A stretch of DNA of 44,105 nucleotides. Source: an uncultured Cyclobacteriaceae bacterium (GTDB lineage Bacteria; Bacteroidota; Bacteroidia; Cytophagales; Cyclobacteriaceae). The notes under the pieces were generated by a model, which was not told where the DNA came from, made no database searches, and saw only the letters and a program-made list of their open reading frames with translations. A program made the position numbers and the translations under genes. The DNA lies in the NCBI GenBank assembly GCA_947492745.1, contig CANLOE010000057.1:1-44105 (forward strand), in the 5' to 3' direction. Positions 28,501 through 33,539 of this stretch are shown in pieces. Each line of letters opens with the position of its first letter. Positions within the stretch are counted from its first letter, which is position 1.

Positions 28501-30878
28501 CTATAGGAGAAATGGTCATCACCCTTAGGCAAGAAGTGGATAAACAACCCTTGTGCAATAGAGACCACAAAATAACGCAAGAAGAAGCATCTCCATCCAC
28601 TAGTAACACTATAATGGCGGGACCAAGAACAGCAAAAGTATTGTCACAGCTCGAAAAAGAAGAAGAACCAACATCGCTTTCATATACAGACAATGATAAA
28701 AAGTCTGTAGGAAAACTGAAAAACATAGAAGGGGCAACAGGTAAGAAAGCCAAGAAAACCATAGTACTGTTAAGTACTCCCAGAAGTGGCTCCACGCTAC
28801 TGCGCGTTATGCTCAATACCAATCCACAACTCTTTGCTCCGCCAGAACTTTACCTGTTGGACTACGAGGACATGGCGGCCCGGCGAAGGCTATTGGAAGA
28901 GGATAATTGTGGCTTTCTTACCGAAGGAATGGTAGAAGCTTTGCAAAACCTATCCGAAGCAGGCACCGATGATATCAAGAAACTATTGACCCGCTTTGAG
29001 CAGGAAAAATTACCTGTGAGTAAAATGTATGTTTACCTAAGAAGCTATCTGAATGACAATCAATACCTGGTGGACAAGACGCCCTCTTACGGACAGCACT
29101 TGGACACATTGCGAAGTGCGGAAGAAAACTTGGACGAACCATTTTATATTTATCTATACCGCCACCCCTTGGCCGTAATGGGTTCTCTGGTCAAAAATAG
29201 GTTTCATAAATTGATGGGAACAAAAGGTGATCCCTGGGAAATAGCCGAAGACACCTGGTATGTAAGAAACAAGAACATACTTGCCTTTATGGATGAGATC
29301 CCTTTACATCGGCAACTTCATGTTCCATATGAAAGCTTGGTAGAATACCCTGAACAATGGATGAACATGTTGTGTCAAAAATTGGGTATAACCTACCATC
29401 CTACGATGGCTCTTCCCTACCGGAATCTGGATAAGAGCATGGTATCCGGTGTGCAGAAAAACTCGGTGATGATCGGAGACCCAAATTTCCTTGGCCATGA
29501 AAAGATAGATCGCAAATTAGCCTCCGCTTGGGAGGAGCATATCGATAAATGGAAGGATTTACGGCCTGCGACCACATCCCTTGCAAAAACGCTCTCTTAC
29601 ACTCACGATCAGCCTACGTTCGGTATTCGGGACAGTACCAGAACAACAATGTTGCCTGCTCAAAAAGCCTTCTTGACTTTTTCCACGGACGACCCCACGT
29701 GGCACATTGCCTTACAAATGGAAGTAGCCGGGACGGACTTGACCAAAGATGGTGCCAAGGAGAATTTTGATCTCCTGATCAGGAAATTACCCGTATTGCG
29801 GTCCAGATTTATAAAGGAAAACGGACAGTGGAAGCTATCCGGTCATGCAGAGAAAGCAAAGGATCAGCTGGTATGGATAAATGCCAAAAAAATGGGCAAA
29901 AAAACCATTGCCCAACAGAAAGAAGTACTACAAGATAAGTTCCATAAGCAGATGAGTCTAGCTCAAGGCAAGCTTTTCTGGGTGGGTATATTTGATTTGC
30001 CCAACGATGCCATTGCCCTGCTGGTCACAGTGCATCACTTGGTCGCCGACGGCTATGCCTTACATCAATTGACATCGATTCTGTTAGGCTGTGCTCCTTT
30101 AAAAATATCAAAGCTGGATACTACCGCTTACCAACAGTATTTGGCCATGCAAAGTGTCCCTAGTATGAGAAAAACACTTTTGTCAAAGTGGATAGAGGGG
30201 CAGCAAACACCACGGATAGCCTTACCGGACGGGATCACCATCGACAAAGACCTCTATGGTGACCAGTCTTCCTATCAGATGGAATGGGACAAGGAGCTTC
30301 CGAGTAATGCCATGCGCTGGGACAATGTAGCAGGGGCCCTTTATACTTGCTTATTTTCGATAACAGGTTCGCAAACCCTATCCATCTCCCATAGGATGCA
30401 CCGAAGGAATGTATTCGATAATACGGTCATCATAGAGGATATAGGAAATTTTGCCGGAGATGTACCCATCACCATGTCAAAAAAAACAATCGGAAACCGA
30501 GCGGCAGTCAACAAAACCTTACTGCGAAGCAAAAGGGATATGCATGCCGGTGGTACAACCTATGAAGTATTGGTACTCGATGGAAAACTGAAACCTGCGC
30601 ATGAAGTAGCTTCTATCCGACTGAATTATCAGCCCCTTTGGGGGAAAGAATGGGGAACTGTAAAGGTGCTGGAAACACATACCTCACTGTATGAGCCGGA
30701 TAACCATGCTCGGATGTATGAAGTAGATTGTATCGTGAGACAGATGGATGAAAGACGTTGGAAATGTATTGTACGCTATAACCACAAGCAATATAGTGAG
30801 GAACAGATAGCTGATTTTGTGGCCAAATGGACTTTAGAAATCTTCGAAAGTAAGGAAGTGGAAGTGAAAATAGTATAA
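14835..30878 (+). CDS. Trans-AT polyketide synthase 2 with terminal sulfotransferase and condensation-like domain
   Basis: About 5347 residues from the ATG at 14835. That start is chosen because the docking helices (IFEQVKAKN...DAIRLIESI) begin there; an in-frame ATG at 14763 would add 24 unremarkable residues. Order: docking, KR (Tyr372), ACP4 (Ser525); KS4 (Cys782), linker containing a Ser-less ACP-like insert (1098-1168), ACP5 (Ser1386); KS5 (Cys1642), DH (His2109, Asp2275), KR (Tyr2744), cMT (IGAGTGG 3047-3053), ACP6 (Ser3328); KS6 (Cys3579), KR (Tyr4370), ACP7 (Ser4528); sulfotransferase (about 4638-4905); condensation-like domain (about 4940-5347, HHLVADG 5067-5073). No AT and no thioesterase are present. 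All KRs carry the B-type aspartate. It continues the chain from PKS1 and is followed 12 bp later by the next gene. Domain edges are approximate. Confidence 0.93.
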   Translation: MENNLRAIFEQVKAKNINDKDAIRLIESIRDQYNNKKVPRSDHNPQRKFGTHLFGRYWQEQAVGTSEKIHYQQHFVFLLDDTAHLKPSIAAALHHVSFILLPNRYASHAENFNDHTQQLLAKLKAIFRNGSQGKILVQVIADGKHKDRLYMGLAGLLKTAMLEHTNLVAQMILIGDGKIIDVMRQDCNRLNDVCIKYTAGRRYVTTWKEVDTNIAPKPPWIENGAYLITGGLGGLGYLFAKEMARETANIKLILTGKSPYTHEKQEKCKSLKDLGAEVVYLRTDVSLKTEVEALFLNIDKSFGQLRGIIHSAGVIKDSYIINKSPEDIKKILAPKVYGVENIDHYSRRYKLDFLVLFSSGSGCTGNIGQAGYAAANAYLDEYASYRNDLVSKGLCYGKTLSIDWPLWQNGGMKVSEEVSAYLRETRGMVPMQDHTGIQSFYKAFNTDLGQVMVVEGDTKTILRCFSADSRPNVTEEVQGTITSSDKDNLRSIITVKFKHLIAETTKQDITLLDAHEPIENYGIESFTIAQLNKRLAKLFAKLTKTLFFEHRTIFGLVTHLVEVHTDECLQWCGMTSDLKHNETNAFITEREHKTPLSPEAMSTATEVREPIAIIGISGRYPMAETLNDFWENLKSGKDCISEIPEDRWSLDGFFNPNDKEAISSHQSYSKWGGFLENMSSFDPLFFNISPREAVNMDPQERLFLEASWEVLEDAGYTRERLRSQHNNKVGVFAGVTKSGYALYGQESLSQHFRPETSFSSVANRVSYYLGINGPSMPIDTMCSSSLTAIHEACKHLYHKECQMAIAGGVNLYTHPENYVHLSRYKMLSKDGKCKSFGHGGNGFVPGEGVGCVLLKPLSQAKADKDRIYAVIRGTSINHGGKTSGYTVPNPKAQADLVNAALEAAQLSADQISYIEAHGTGTELGDPIEIAGLTKAFAQYTSSTQYCAIGSVKSNIGHLEAAAGIAGLSKIVLQLKHKQLVPSLHTAALNPNIDFENSPFIVQKQLSAWPTATDNNGNRQPRTAGISAFGAGGANAHVILQEYDQDIENPVSQINGPVPIPISARDKTALKEYIRKLSDFLKCPIEQNHHNRTKTGKSVAEIEKHIMDLLASVCDLDSAYLSTTEPFSKYDLNHFQQISFWAKVNEAYTPDTNNDRICESCTTPATLAAHLSEEAAPSSMTEDTCSNLAQLAYTLQTGREAMEERVLFIVESMYDLERQLRDYIDENPKRTDYYQGHIELSKEKLMMINADIQTKQRIENCLQNHQLEQLAELWVTGVAIDWNQLYPETTLRRISLPTYPFSRKVFWIPKSSSQSRKKSSLSSPTMLENGQAPQITTAPLPTSIKPSPVEKSDFVQQTLVDHLIGSLDLGAEEIDHEKSFADYGLDSILGVDFIDSINDSLAISLDTIQLFDYSSVSELKEYILSTYAEDISTALEKAIPRKDTSTSTSRENKRSYSPKSQYHGHSKKKTNVYGHVKEPIAIIGISGRYATSSSLEELWGHLSNGDDLIQKVERWDLKSLYTEYDDKERGKYCDSGGFLKDIDLFDPLFFNISGVEASHMDPQQRLFLEESWKALEDAGYAGNKAKGSKSGVYVGCYGGDYQSHLSGPMPAQALWGTMGSVIPSRIAYFLDFKGPAIAVDTSCSSSLVAMHLACKDLWAGETDMALAGGVFVQTTPRLYAFAENAGMLSPDGRCKTFDRSANGFVPGEGVGAVVLKRFSEAQQAGDHIYGLIRGSGINQDGTTNGITAPSAKSQERLLTQIYKEFDIDPEQIQLVEAHGTGTKLGDPIEFSALAETYRKFTDRRQYCALGSIKTNIGHTQYAAGLASILKVVLAMKYEHIPPSLHFKDSNDKIDFQNSPFFVNTESIPWNRTKEKERWATVSAFGASGTNAHIVISDAPMTRPAHKIESTYPILLSAATTEQLQQQARHLLTYCQQNPTADLGNISYTLSTGRRHMDCRLACAVPNMTLLRKSLEDWCRKGASEHISYYQEASQNKRSLQGTNLKAKALLEECLWKTSSDQYSQQIRDLAELYAQGAYIHFDKLYDNHYTKLPLPTYPFAKERYWTNKGVETNHEHVDLIHPLLHQNTSHFGQQRYTSLFTGKEFFLADHQVEGKKVLPGVIYIEMARAAIAHAQNSGNETSVLSDVVWMQPITVTTTTEVSISLYQEEEAIKYEIHSRKQDEDQWIFNGQGWGRTQSHEKSQPLDIDAWKEYCNEQKITSTTCYEAIRKKGIYHGPSLQSIVAVMVGKGYALAELSMNVDLPDNADYLLHPSMTDAAIQASMALFLEADNHTALPFSLDSIVVVKPCTGKMWALIHYDPERNKDSSMQKLDISLYDAAGSLCVLMKNYTSRTMQTPENTRAIGETEAQKSKSNDEREQVTSLLIKPVYDIIDLASGQKRVSVKGKLAVIGGNDDQHEELRRYHTDVSLIQCDATDTVDTLMGKIDTCGEINHLLWLVDSCPTYQNGVDRMIEAQESGVILGFKWIKALLHLGYGANEMEWTIITVQSLAINPQDPVCPTHAGIHGLVGTMAKEYPNWQVRLADMPTHEAWSLTDVFSLPYNSSGNAVVKRNRSWYRQRLLPFENPGTHSETYRQGGLYIVIGGAGGVGRVWTEYMIERYKAQVVWIGRRQKDDTIEESIQRLSSIGGPAPTYHAADASDENSLGKVYQQIIRAYGQPNGILHSAIVLADKSLAKMSEERFRKSLEAKVNISVAMARVFDGSHLDFVLFFSSIQSFAKAPGQSNYAAGCTFKDAFADYLAQQWSCAVRIMNWGYWGSVGIVASEAYQSRMYKLGLASIEAPEAMDALETLLATPVRQLALSKGTAQMQVEGLDMTETISEHQSKDKPYTESLRKIAPDQTAAVQKVKAKVGQQVKALDQYLLPLLWAQLQGIGMFTENNTNIAHSKSKAGIPKLYDRWFDETLTVLSRNNYLQVDGENCTLKSRETLSLAEAWSAWDSKRKNWMENSHLKAQMLLVETTMKKLPEILTGKQQATDVIFPNSSMKLVEGVYKNNAVSDYFNQVLSETLVNYFNIRTKDNPDVRIRILEIGAGTGGTSALVFPKIRPFEEHIQSYCYTDLSKAFLLHAKKNYGPENPYLEYRIFNVEKPLAEQAAIVPGSYDVVIATNVLHATKNISNTLQNAKAAMKKHGLFLLNELSDNVLFSHLTFGLLKGWWLYDDPHCRIDGSPGLYPESWQKMLENEGFRSVYMPAKEAHDMGQAIIVAESDGIIRQKTPYSFDIASSAPYSLNAQVSTKARPPMPIRTKEPSSPLPSAKNVHGIQDKKVLIKVEHSELKSKTITFLKKLVADTLQIPPQKIEAGTSLENYGIDSILVVQLTNALRKVLNGIGSTLFFEVKNIDELSDYFIENRKEALMELLGIKAAAATEPTMPAPSPIFSNSRKIRANTPPGPKAEPKEVPHRSTPKEDIAIIGLSGQYPQAENYEVFWQHLKEGKNCIEEIPSERWDWRAYHSQERGDHGSIYTKWGGFIKDIDKFDPLFFKISPLEASRMDPQERLFLQTAYATIQDAGYTPMTICEDNKVGVFVGVMNGNYPVGAAYFSIANRVSYTFDFNGPSLAVDTACSASLSAIHIALDSLHSGSCRCAIAGGVNLIVAPYHYQKLSALNVLSEGPRCKSFGENADGFVDGEGVGAVLLKPLSKAIADGDSIYGVIKASGLNHGGRTNGYTVPNPNAQGAIIKEVMKQNGIIPESVSYIEAHGTGTSLGDPIEVAGLRKAFSDSDRKDAYCALGSVKSNIGHSEAAAGIAGLTKVLLQMKYGQLVPSLHAENINPEIHLENTPFYLNKTLKDWAPITYKDRTYALRAGISSFGAGGANAHLIIEQYETQSVRTVTAPETIVVLSARSKAQLRTQALDLKTYLKNHHVVLSNLAYTLQKGREEMEERLSVVVDSVDTLTDKLNEYLINTTDQYPEGIYAGNAKEGKKLLSIILDDDDMATMVNVWNTKRKCNKLAGLWVKGMPVNWDLLYPDAQRQPVRVNLPTYPFAKEPYWVDNASGFGKNISHSPPSDHDNASSLIYSHRYWKPSVVKNPFPAPIPLCKQDFLIAIEPSSTNLWSQLATEVSLLKEAHLLRCQHPITLNQKAFGEVVSEIFGQFKTHMTDYSGVAIRVMIITDTGPVAHMYQNAVMAMLKSMGHEHGQVTIQALSFGDTFTEGKEAIKKALSLELGQHSSQTEQVRYESESIQEREALCSEALHPEDVILPVFNDKDVVWFTGGFGGIALHVIENWLQHGLKNAVLIGRSSLDEEKKRKLAALNEILPYGTVIYQQADVSNRSAMESVKENLSARGLNTKGIIHAAGIVKDAIVANKTENDLRAVMSPKVEGTIVLDQVTEGIKLDFFVVFSSIAALAPGIGQCDYASANAFADAFMAYRNQLVSNGNRHGKSIAINWPHWQKGGMVFDKRHRRAMERQTGIRSLTTSEGLTALATILHSGWQQVAVGAVDQQYLKALWVEQIGQTNLQHNSNGRKPSAQLITPKEYTSVDTDAELLEIIAEATQFPLTKIHNDITLNELGIDSIVLMNLVQIVQRRYGIKLFINELQQQNTIGEMVITLRQEVDKQPLCNRDHKITQEEASPSTSNTIMAGPRTAKVLSQLEKEEEPTSLSYTDNDKKSVGKLKNIEGATGKKAKKTIVLLSTPRSGSTLLRVMLNTNPQLFAPPELYLLDYEDMAARRRLLEEDNCGFLTEGMVEALQNLSEAGTDDIKKLLTRFEQEKLPVSKMYVYLRSYLNDNQYLVDKTPSYGQHLDTLRSAEENLDEPFYIYLYRHPLAVMGSLVKNRFHKLMGTKGDPWEIAEDTWYVRNKNILAFMDEIPLHRQLHVPYESLVEYPEQWMNMLCQKLGITYHPTMALPYRNLDKSMVSGVQKNSVMIGDPNFLGHEKIDRKLASAWEEHIDKWKDLRPATTSLAKTLSYTHDQPTFGIRDSTRTTMLPAQKAFLTFSTDDPTWHIALQMEVAGTDLTKDGAKENFDLLIRKLPVLRSRFIKENGQWKLSGHAEKAKDQLVWINAKKMGKKTIAQQKEVLQDKFHKQMSLAQGKLFWVGIFDLPNDAIALLVTVHHLVADGYALHQLTSILLGCAPLKISKLDTTAYQQYLAMQSVPSMRKTLLSKWIEGQQTPRIALPDGITIDKDLYGDQSSYQMEWDKELPSNAMRWDNVAGALYTCLFSITGSQTLSISHRMHRRNVFDNTVIIEDIGNFAGDVPITMSKKTIGNRAAVNKTLLRSKRDMHAGGTTYEVLVLDGKLKPAHEVASIRLNYQPLWGKEWGTVKVLETHTSLYEPDNHARMYEVDCIVRQMDERRWKCIVRYNHKQYSEEQIADFVAKWTLEIFESKEVEVKIV
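16659..19130 (+). other. PKS2 module 4: KS-ACP with ACP-like insert
   Basis: KS4 has DTMCSSSL, HGTGT and NIGH. No reductive domain lies between KS4 and ACP5, so a beta-ketone is expected unless a trans-acting enzyme intervenes. The KS linker contains an extra stretch (1098-1168) that looks like a carrier protein with His1133 at the serine position. ACP5 reads YGLDSILGVDFI, similar to a subset of trans-AT ACPs associated with beta-branching, but no HMG synthase cassette is in the window. Confidence 0.7.
19263..24960 (+). other. PKS2 module 5: KS-DH-KR-cMT-ACP
   Basis: KS5 differs from its neighbours (NQDGTTNG in place of NHGG-type, NIGHTQYAAG). The DH is intact (DHQVEGKKVLPG and DAAIQ), the KR is intact (GGAGGVG, LAD, NYAAG) and the C-methyltransferase has the SAM loop LEIGAGTGG. 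Predicted output is an alpha-methyl alpha,beta-unsaturated thioester. Confidence 0.8.
25101..28550 (+). other. PKS2 module 6: KS-KR-ACP
   Basis: KS6 is complete (DTACSASL, HGTGT, NIGH). The KR keeps Ser and Tyr but its cofactor loop reads GGFGGIA, with alanine at the last glycine. ACP7 carries LGIDSI. The predicted product is a beta-hydroxyacyl-ACP, which is the substrate type of chain-terminating PKS sulfotransferases. Confidence 0.8.
28745..30878 (+). other. PKS2 termination region: sulfotransferase plus condensation-like domain
   Basis: The sulfotransferase has a PAPS 5'-phosphosulfate loop STPRSGSTLL (from 4647) and a 3'-phosphate segment YRHPLAVMGSL (from 4775). The last domain has HHLVADG, the HHxxxDG motif of NRPS condensation domains, and an early LRSRF motif. 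In curacin-type termination a sulfotransferase acts on a beta-hydroxyl and a thioesterase triggers decarboxylative elimination. Here a condensation-like domain stands where the thioesterase would be. Confidence 0.8.
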
Positions 30879-30890
30879 CCGGGCATCACC

Positions 30891-31898
30891 ATGGAAAAAG
30901 TAATCAACAGATTATCAAAATCAGTATTCAACATGCTCAGGATAGGCATCAAACGCCTGAACACCTACTCAAAAATGCTGGCTATAGAGAAGCCTACTAT
31001 CTGGGTGACAGGGCTTGGGACGGCTCAAAATGGACCGTTTGGTTACTTTCTACCCTACTTTCTGGGGCCACGGTGGAACTGTGCCGCTATGACCGCCAGT
31101 ATCGGTCCCTTAAAAGTGAAAAAAGTAATCACCATTGATACCATTAATTTAATGGGAGCGGACAGTTGGACCCTTTTGATTCTTGATACCGACCTGAAGC
31201 CTATAGCTAGGTCGGTCACTACACAAACCGACAGGATAAGATCCTTTACTGTACCCGAAGGCAATCATTGGGTTATGATCCGTTATTATGCCAGTAATAA
31301 CCATCTCCCTGTACCCGAAGTGCGGACAGATGGAAAACTTATCGCTCCGAGGGGTATCTTCGAAAATGAACAGTTGAAGTACCAAGCTTTTCTGGATGGG
31401 ATAAGGGGAAATACTTCAATGTTTTTCCGGTTTTTGCATCTTCACTCGTTTTCGCATATTGATACTCCCGTTCAACAACATCGGGATCAGAGCAAACAGC
31501 AATTTTTACCATTGGGAAGCCCGGAAACAGTATTTAGGTTCGGACGCCTACCGGCCGGTGAAGCTCTATTTGTTGATGTCAGCGAGGAACTATATCAAAG
31601 GGCCAAAGTATATATTGTTTTTTATAATACGGCCAGCTTCCCTGTGGCATGGCATACCTTAGAAAAAAACAGAAACAGCTTATTGCCGATGCCCTCTAAG
31701 GCTTTCTACTTGATACGAACAGTACCTAGACTAGGCTGTAAGGTCACTGAAGAAACAGTGGACAAAAGCCTGAATATAACTGTGGGTAAGCATGCAGCGT
31801 CCTTACTACCGAGCAATACACATCATCCCGGCATTGCAGATTTCTCAAAAACAATTGCAGAGTCCGATCGAATCAAAAATGGATTCCGATCCAAGTAA
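30891..31898 (+). CDS. Unrecognised PKS-cluster protein (335 aa)
   Basis: A 335-residue protein starting 12 bp after the PKS2 stop, almost certainly co-transcribed with it. I do not recognise a catalytic motif. Visible features are a basic amphipathic N-terminus, a segment LGPRWNCAAMTASIGPLKV, a beta-rich middle with IRYY, and a C-terminal half with RFGRLPAGEALFVDV and VFYNTASFPVAW. The pattern recalls an uncharacterised family mainly of cyanobacteria (DUF6208, from memory and unverified). There is no signal peptide and no convincing membrane helix. Its position between the PKS and the TauD-like enzyme suggests a role in tailoring, substrate presentation or release, but nothing in the sequence fixes a function. 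Confidence 0.8.
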   Translation: MEKVINRLSKSVFNMLRIGIKRLNTYSKMLAIEKPTIWVTGLGTAQNGPFGYFLPYFLGPRWNCAAMTASIGPLKVKKVITIDTINLMGADSWTLLILDTDLKPIARSVTTQTDRIRSFTVPEGNHWVMIRYYASNNHLPVPEVRTDGKLIAPRGIFENEQLKYQAFLDGIRGNTSMFFRFLHLHSFSHIDTPVQQHRDQSKQQFLPLGSPETVFRFGRLPAGEALFVDVSEELYQRAKVYIVFYNTASFPVAWHTLEKNRNSLLPMPSKAFYLIRTVPRLGCKVTEETVDKSLNITVGKHAASLLPSNTHHPGIADFSKTIAESDRIKNGFRSK

Positions 31899-31931
31899 AA
31901 CAAAATCATTCTTATTAAAAATCATAACAAA

Positions 31932-32957
31932 ATGGAGTCAACACAAAAAACAAGACCGTATACGCTAAATACCATTAGCGGGCAGTTTGGTGCCGAAATC
32001 AAAGGACTGGATCTACAAAAGTCGGCCAGTGAGGAAACGGCTGCCCTCTTGGTAGAGTGTATCAGCAAGCATCGTTTTGTATTGGTCAGACAGCAGGACC
32101 TTACCAGCGAGGCTCAGGAGAATATCACCAATATGATGGGCGAAATCGTAAACCAGAATCTACATTCTTGGGCTCCTTCGATGGATGCTACCTCTGATCC
32201 TTTAAAAAAAGGCAACCCAAATCGTACCCCTGTGATGAACACGGGCAACTCACTTTTTTTCGTCAATGGCCCTGACCTAAGCGAAGGTACGGAAGACAAA
32301 CACGCCATCTGGGATAAAGAGAATGCCCATAACGATGGGGTGGGGACTTCGTGTTGGCATACCGCAGATTCGGAAAAAATGAATTTTGAGGTAGTAAATA
32401 TCCTATATGCAGTAAAAGCACCCACAAGAGGAGGGCATACTTTGTTTTCGGACACTACGGCTCTTTATGACTCCTTCAGCGATGAGTGGAAGGCGAAGTT
32501 AGATACATACCGAGTCCTGCACCGCTATAGGCCCGAAGCAGTACCTAAGGATAATCTACAAGTATGCCCAGTGAGTCAAGCCCTTGTAAAACAACATGCT
32601 ACTACAGGCGAAAAATACCTTTATCTCAACTATAATACCATGGACCGTATCGAAGGTATGGGTAAAAGTGAAAGCTATAAACTATTAAAAATGATCTACG
32701 AACGTCAGACCGAAGACCGTTTTACTTATATGCACGAGTGGAAAGACGGTGACTTTTTAGCATGGAACTGTAATGGGACCATGCATAAGCGCGGCTCGTT
32801 GGTTTCCGGTGTGAAACGCATACTACGCAGAACACAAACCCAAATACCTGCTCTACAAAGTACCCGTGACTGGGACAAGACCTTGGAAGTAGAGAAATAC
32901 GATAGCGAATACTGGCACCCCTACCCTTTTCTAGATGAATCGCCCACGAAGAAGTGA
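31932..32957 (+). CDS. TauD/TfdA-family Fe(II)/2-oxoglutarate enzyme with HxA facial site (possible halogenase)
   Basis: A 341-residue TauD-like protein, 33 bp after the preceding gene. Family landmarks are CWHTADS (His143), APTRGGHTLF about 25 residues later, WNCNGTMH with distal His285, and Arg296/Arg300 at the spacing of the 2-oxoglutarate- and substrate-binding arginines of TauD. Where TauD and TfdA have HxD (WHTD, WHSD), this protein has His-Thr-Ala, with no length change to the RGG landmark. Loss of that aspartate opens an iron coordination site and is the hallmark of Fe/2OG halogenases (HxA in SyrB2, HxG in WelO5 and BesD). It is therefore a candidate halogenase for the polyketide. An inactive or atypical hydroxylase is the alternative. 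Asp146 follows directly and could in principle serve as ligand, but the spacing would be wrong. Confidence 0.88.
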   Translation: MESTQKTRPYTLNTISGQFGAEIKGLDLQKSASEETAALLVECISKHRFVLVRQQDLTSEAQENITNMMGEIVNQNLHSWAPSMDATSDPLKKGNPNRTPVMNTGNSLFFVNGPDLSEGTEDKHAIWDKENAHNDGVGTSCWHTADSEKMNFEVVNILYAVKAPTRGGHTLFSDTTALYDSFSDEWKAKLDTYRVLHRYRPEAVPKDNLQVCPVSQALVKQHATTGEKYLYLNYNTMDRIEGMGKSESYKLLKMIYERQTEDRFTYMHEWKDGDFLAWNCNGTMHKRGSLVSGVKRILRRTQTQIPALQSTRDWDKTLEVEKYDSEYWHPYPFLDESPTKK

Positions 32958-33078
32958 TGTCACTGTAGACAGCGCTTGGAACACCCATTTTAGGAGTTCG
33001 GATTTAGGTATTGGTATGTGATGACCCGTTTTCTTTACCGATTATTTTTCCGAAATAAGTGGGAGAAAATCATTGACA

Positions 33079-33107
33079 GGCTCGTGATATCAGTGCTATC
33101 ACGAGCC
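33079..33107 (+). terminator. Hairpin, possible terminator of the PKS operon
   Basis: GGCTCGTGATA (33079-33089) and TATCACGAGCC (33097-33107) form a perfect 11-bp stem with a 7-base loop, about 120 bp after the stop of the TauD-like gene. The following TCTTAT is only weakly T-rich, so termination efficiency is uncertain. It could also belong to a repeat. Confidence 0.5.
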
Positions 33108-33112
33108 TCTTA

Positions 33113-33319
33113 TACAAACTTAGCTTTTAAATATCGCCTATCTTCCTGTTCATTTAGTTCACTATTGTGTTTGATTCCAGTGGTGTTCATGAACCTTCGG
33201 TTTTGCTTCACTCTGCGTTGACAATCCTCGCGATAGCGCTGCTATCCCTGCGGTTATCACCTTGATTGAAAAAAAATGACCCGCGCAATCTTATACGACA
33301 TTTAAAACCCAAATTTGTA
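33113..33319 (+). mobile_element. MITE-like element A, copy 2 (with internal insertion)
   Basis: Same ends as the other copies (TACAAACTTAGC ... CAAATTTGTA) and the GGGATAGC/GCTATCCC-type core. This copy is about 207 bp because of roughly 48 extra bases after TTCATTTAG. It is flanked by TTA on both sides (33110-33112 and 33320-33322). Confidence 0.75.
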
Positions 33320-33539
33320 TTATATAGTTTGCCATGACATTTAACCCAAAATGTTCGTTGGAACTTCGTCATGAGGACTTAAATGGCAATAAATCAGTAA
33401 AATGAATGCGTTTTTTTTTTAAATACAATAGAAAACCATTAAATAGCCTGGAGACTACCGGTAGCCGTTTTCAATTCCAAGATACAATCCTACTTTGCAT
33501 ACCTTGACTGTTTCGTCTTTTTCCACTAAATCATAAGCT

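Larger units (their letters stand above)
32958..33539. other. Spacer after the biosynthetic block
   Basis: The spacer holds a strong hairpin (33079-33107), MITE-like copy A2 (33113-33319) and a short piece at 33336-33374 that is the inverse of 832-872 (repeat C-like end). A 67-codon frame at 33018-33221 overlaps the hairpin and the MITE and is not credible. The rest is AT-rich with a T10 tract near 33411. Confidence 0.7.

Noticed and set aside
32325-32345. HND (His133-Asp135) as the iron-binding HxD of the TauD-like enzyme
   Set aside because: In TauD and TfdA the ligand follows a conserved tryptophan (WHxD) at fixed distance to the RGG or SGG landmark. CWHTA fits that position exactly and HND lies ten residues too early.
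33018-33221. A 67-codon frame after the TauD-like gene
   Set aside because: It spans the hairpin and MITE copy A2; its sequence is low-complexity hydrophobic and not conserved between copies.
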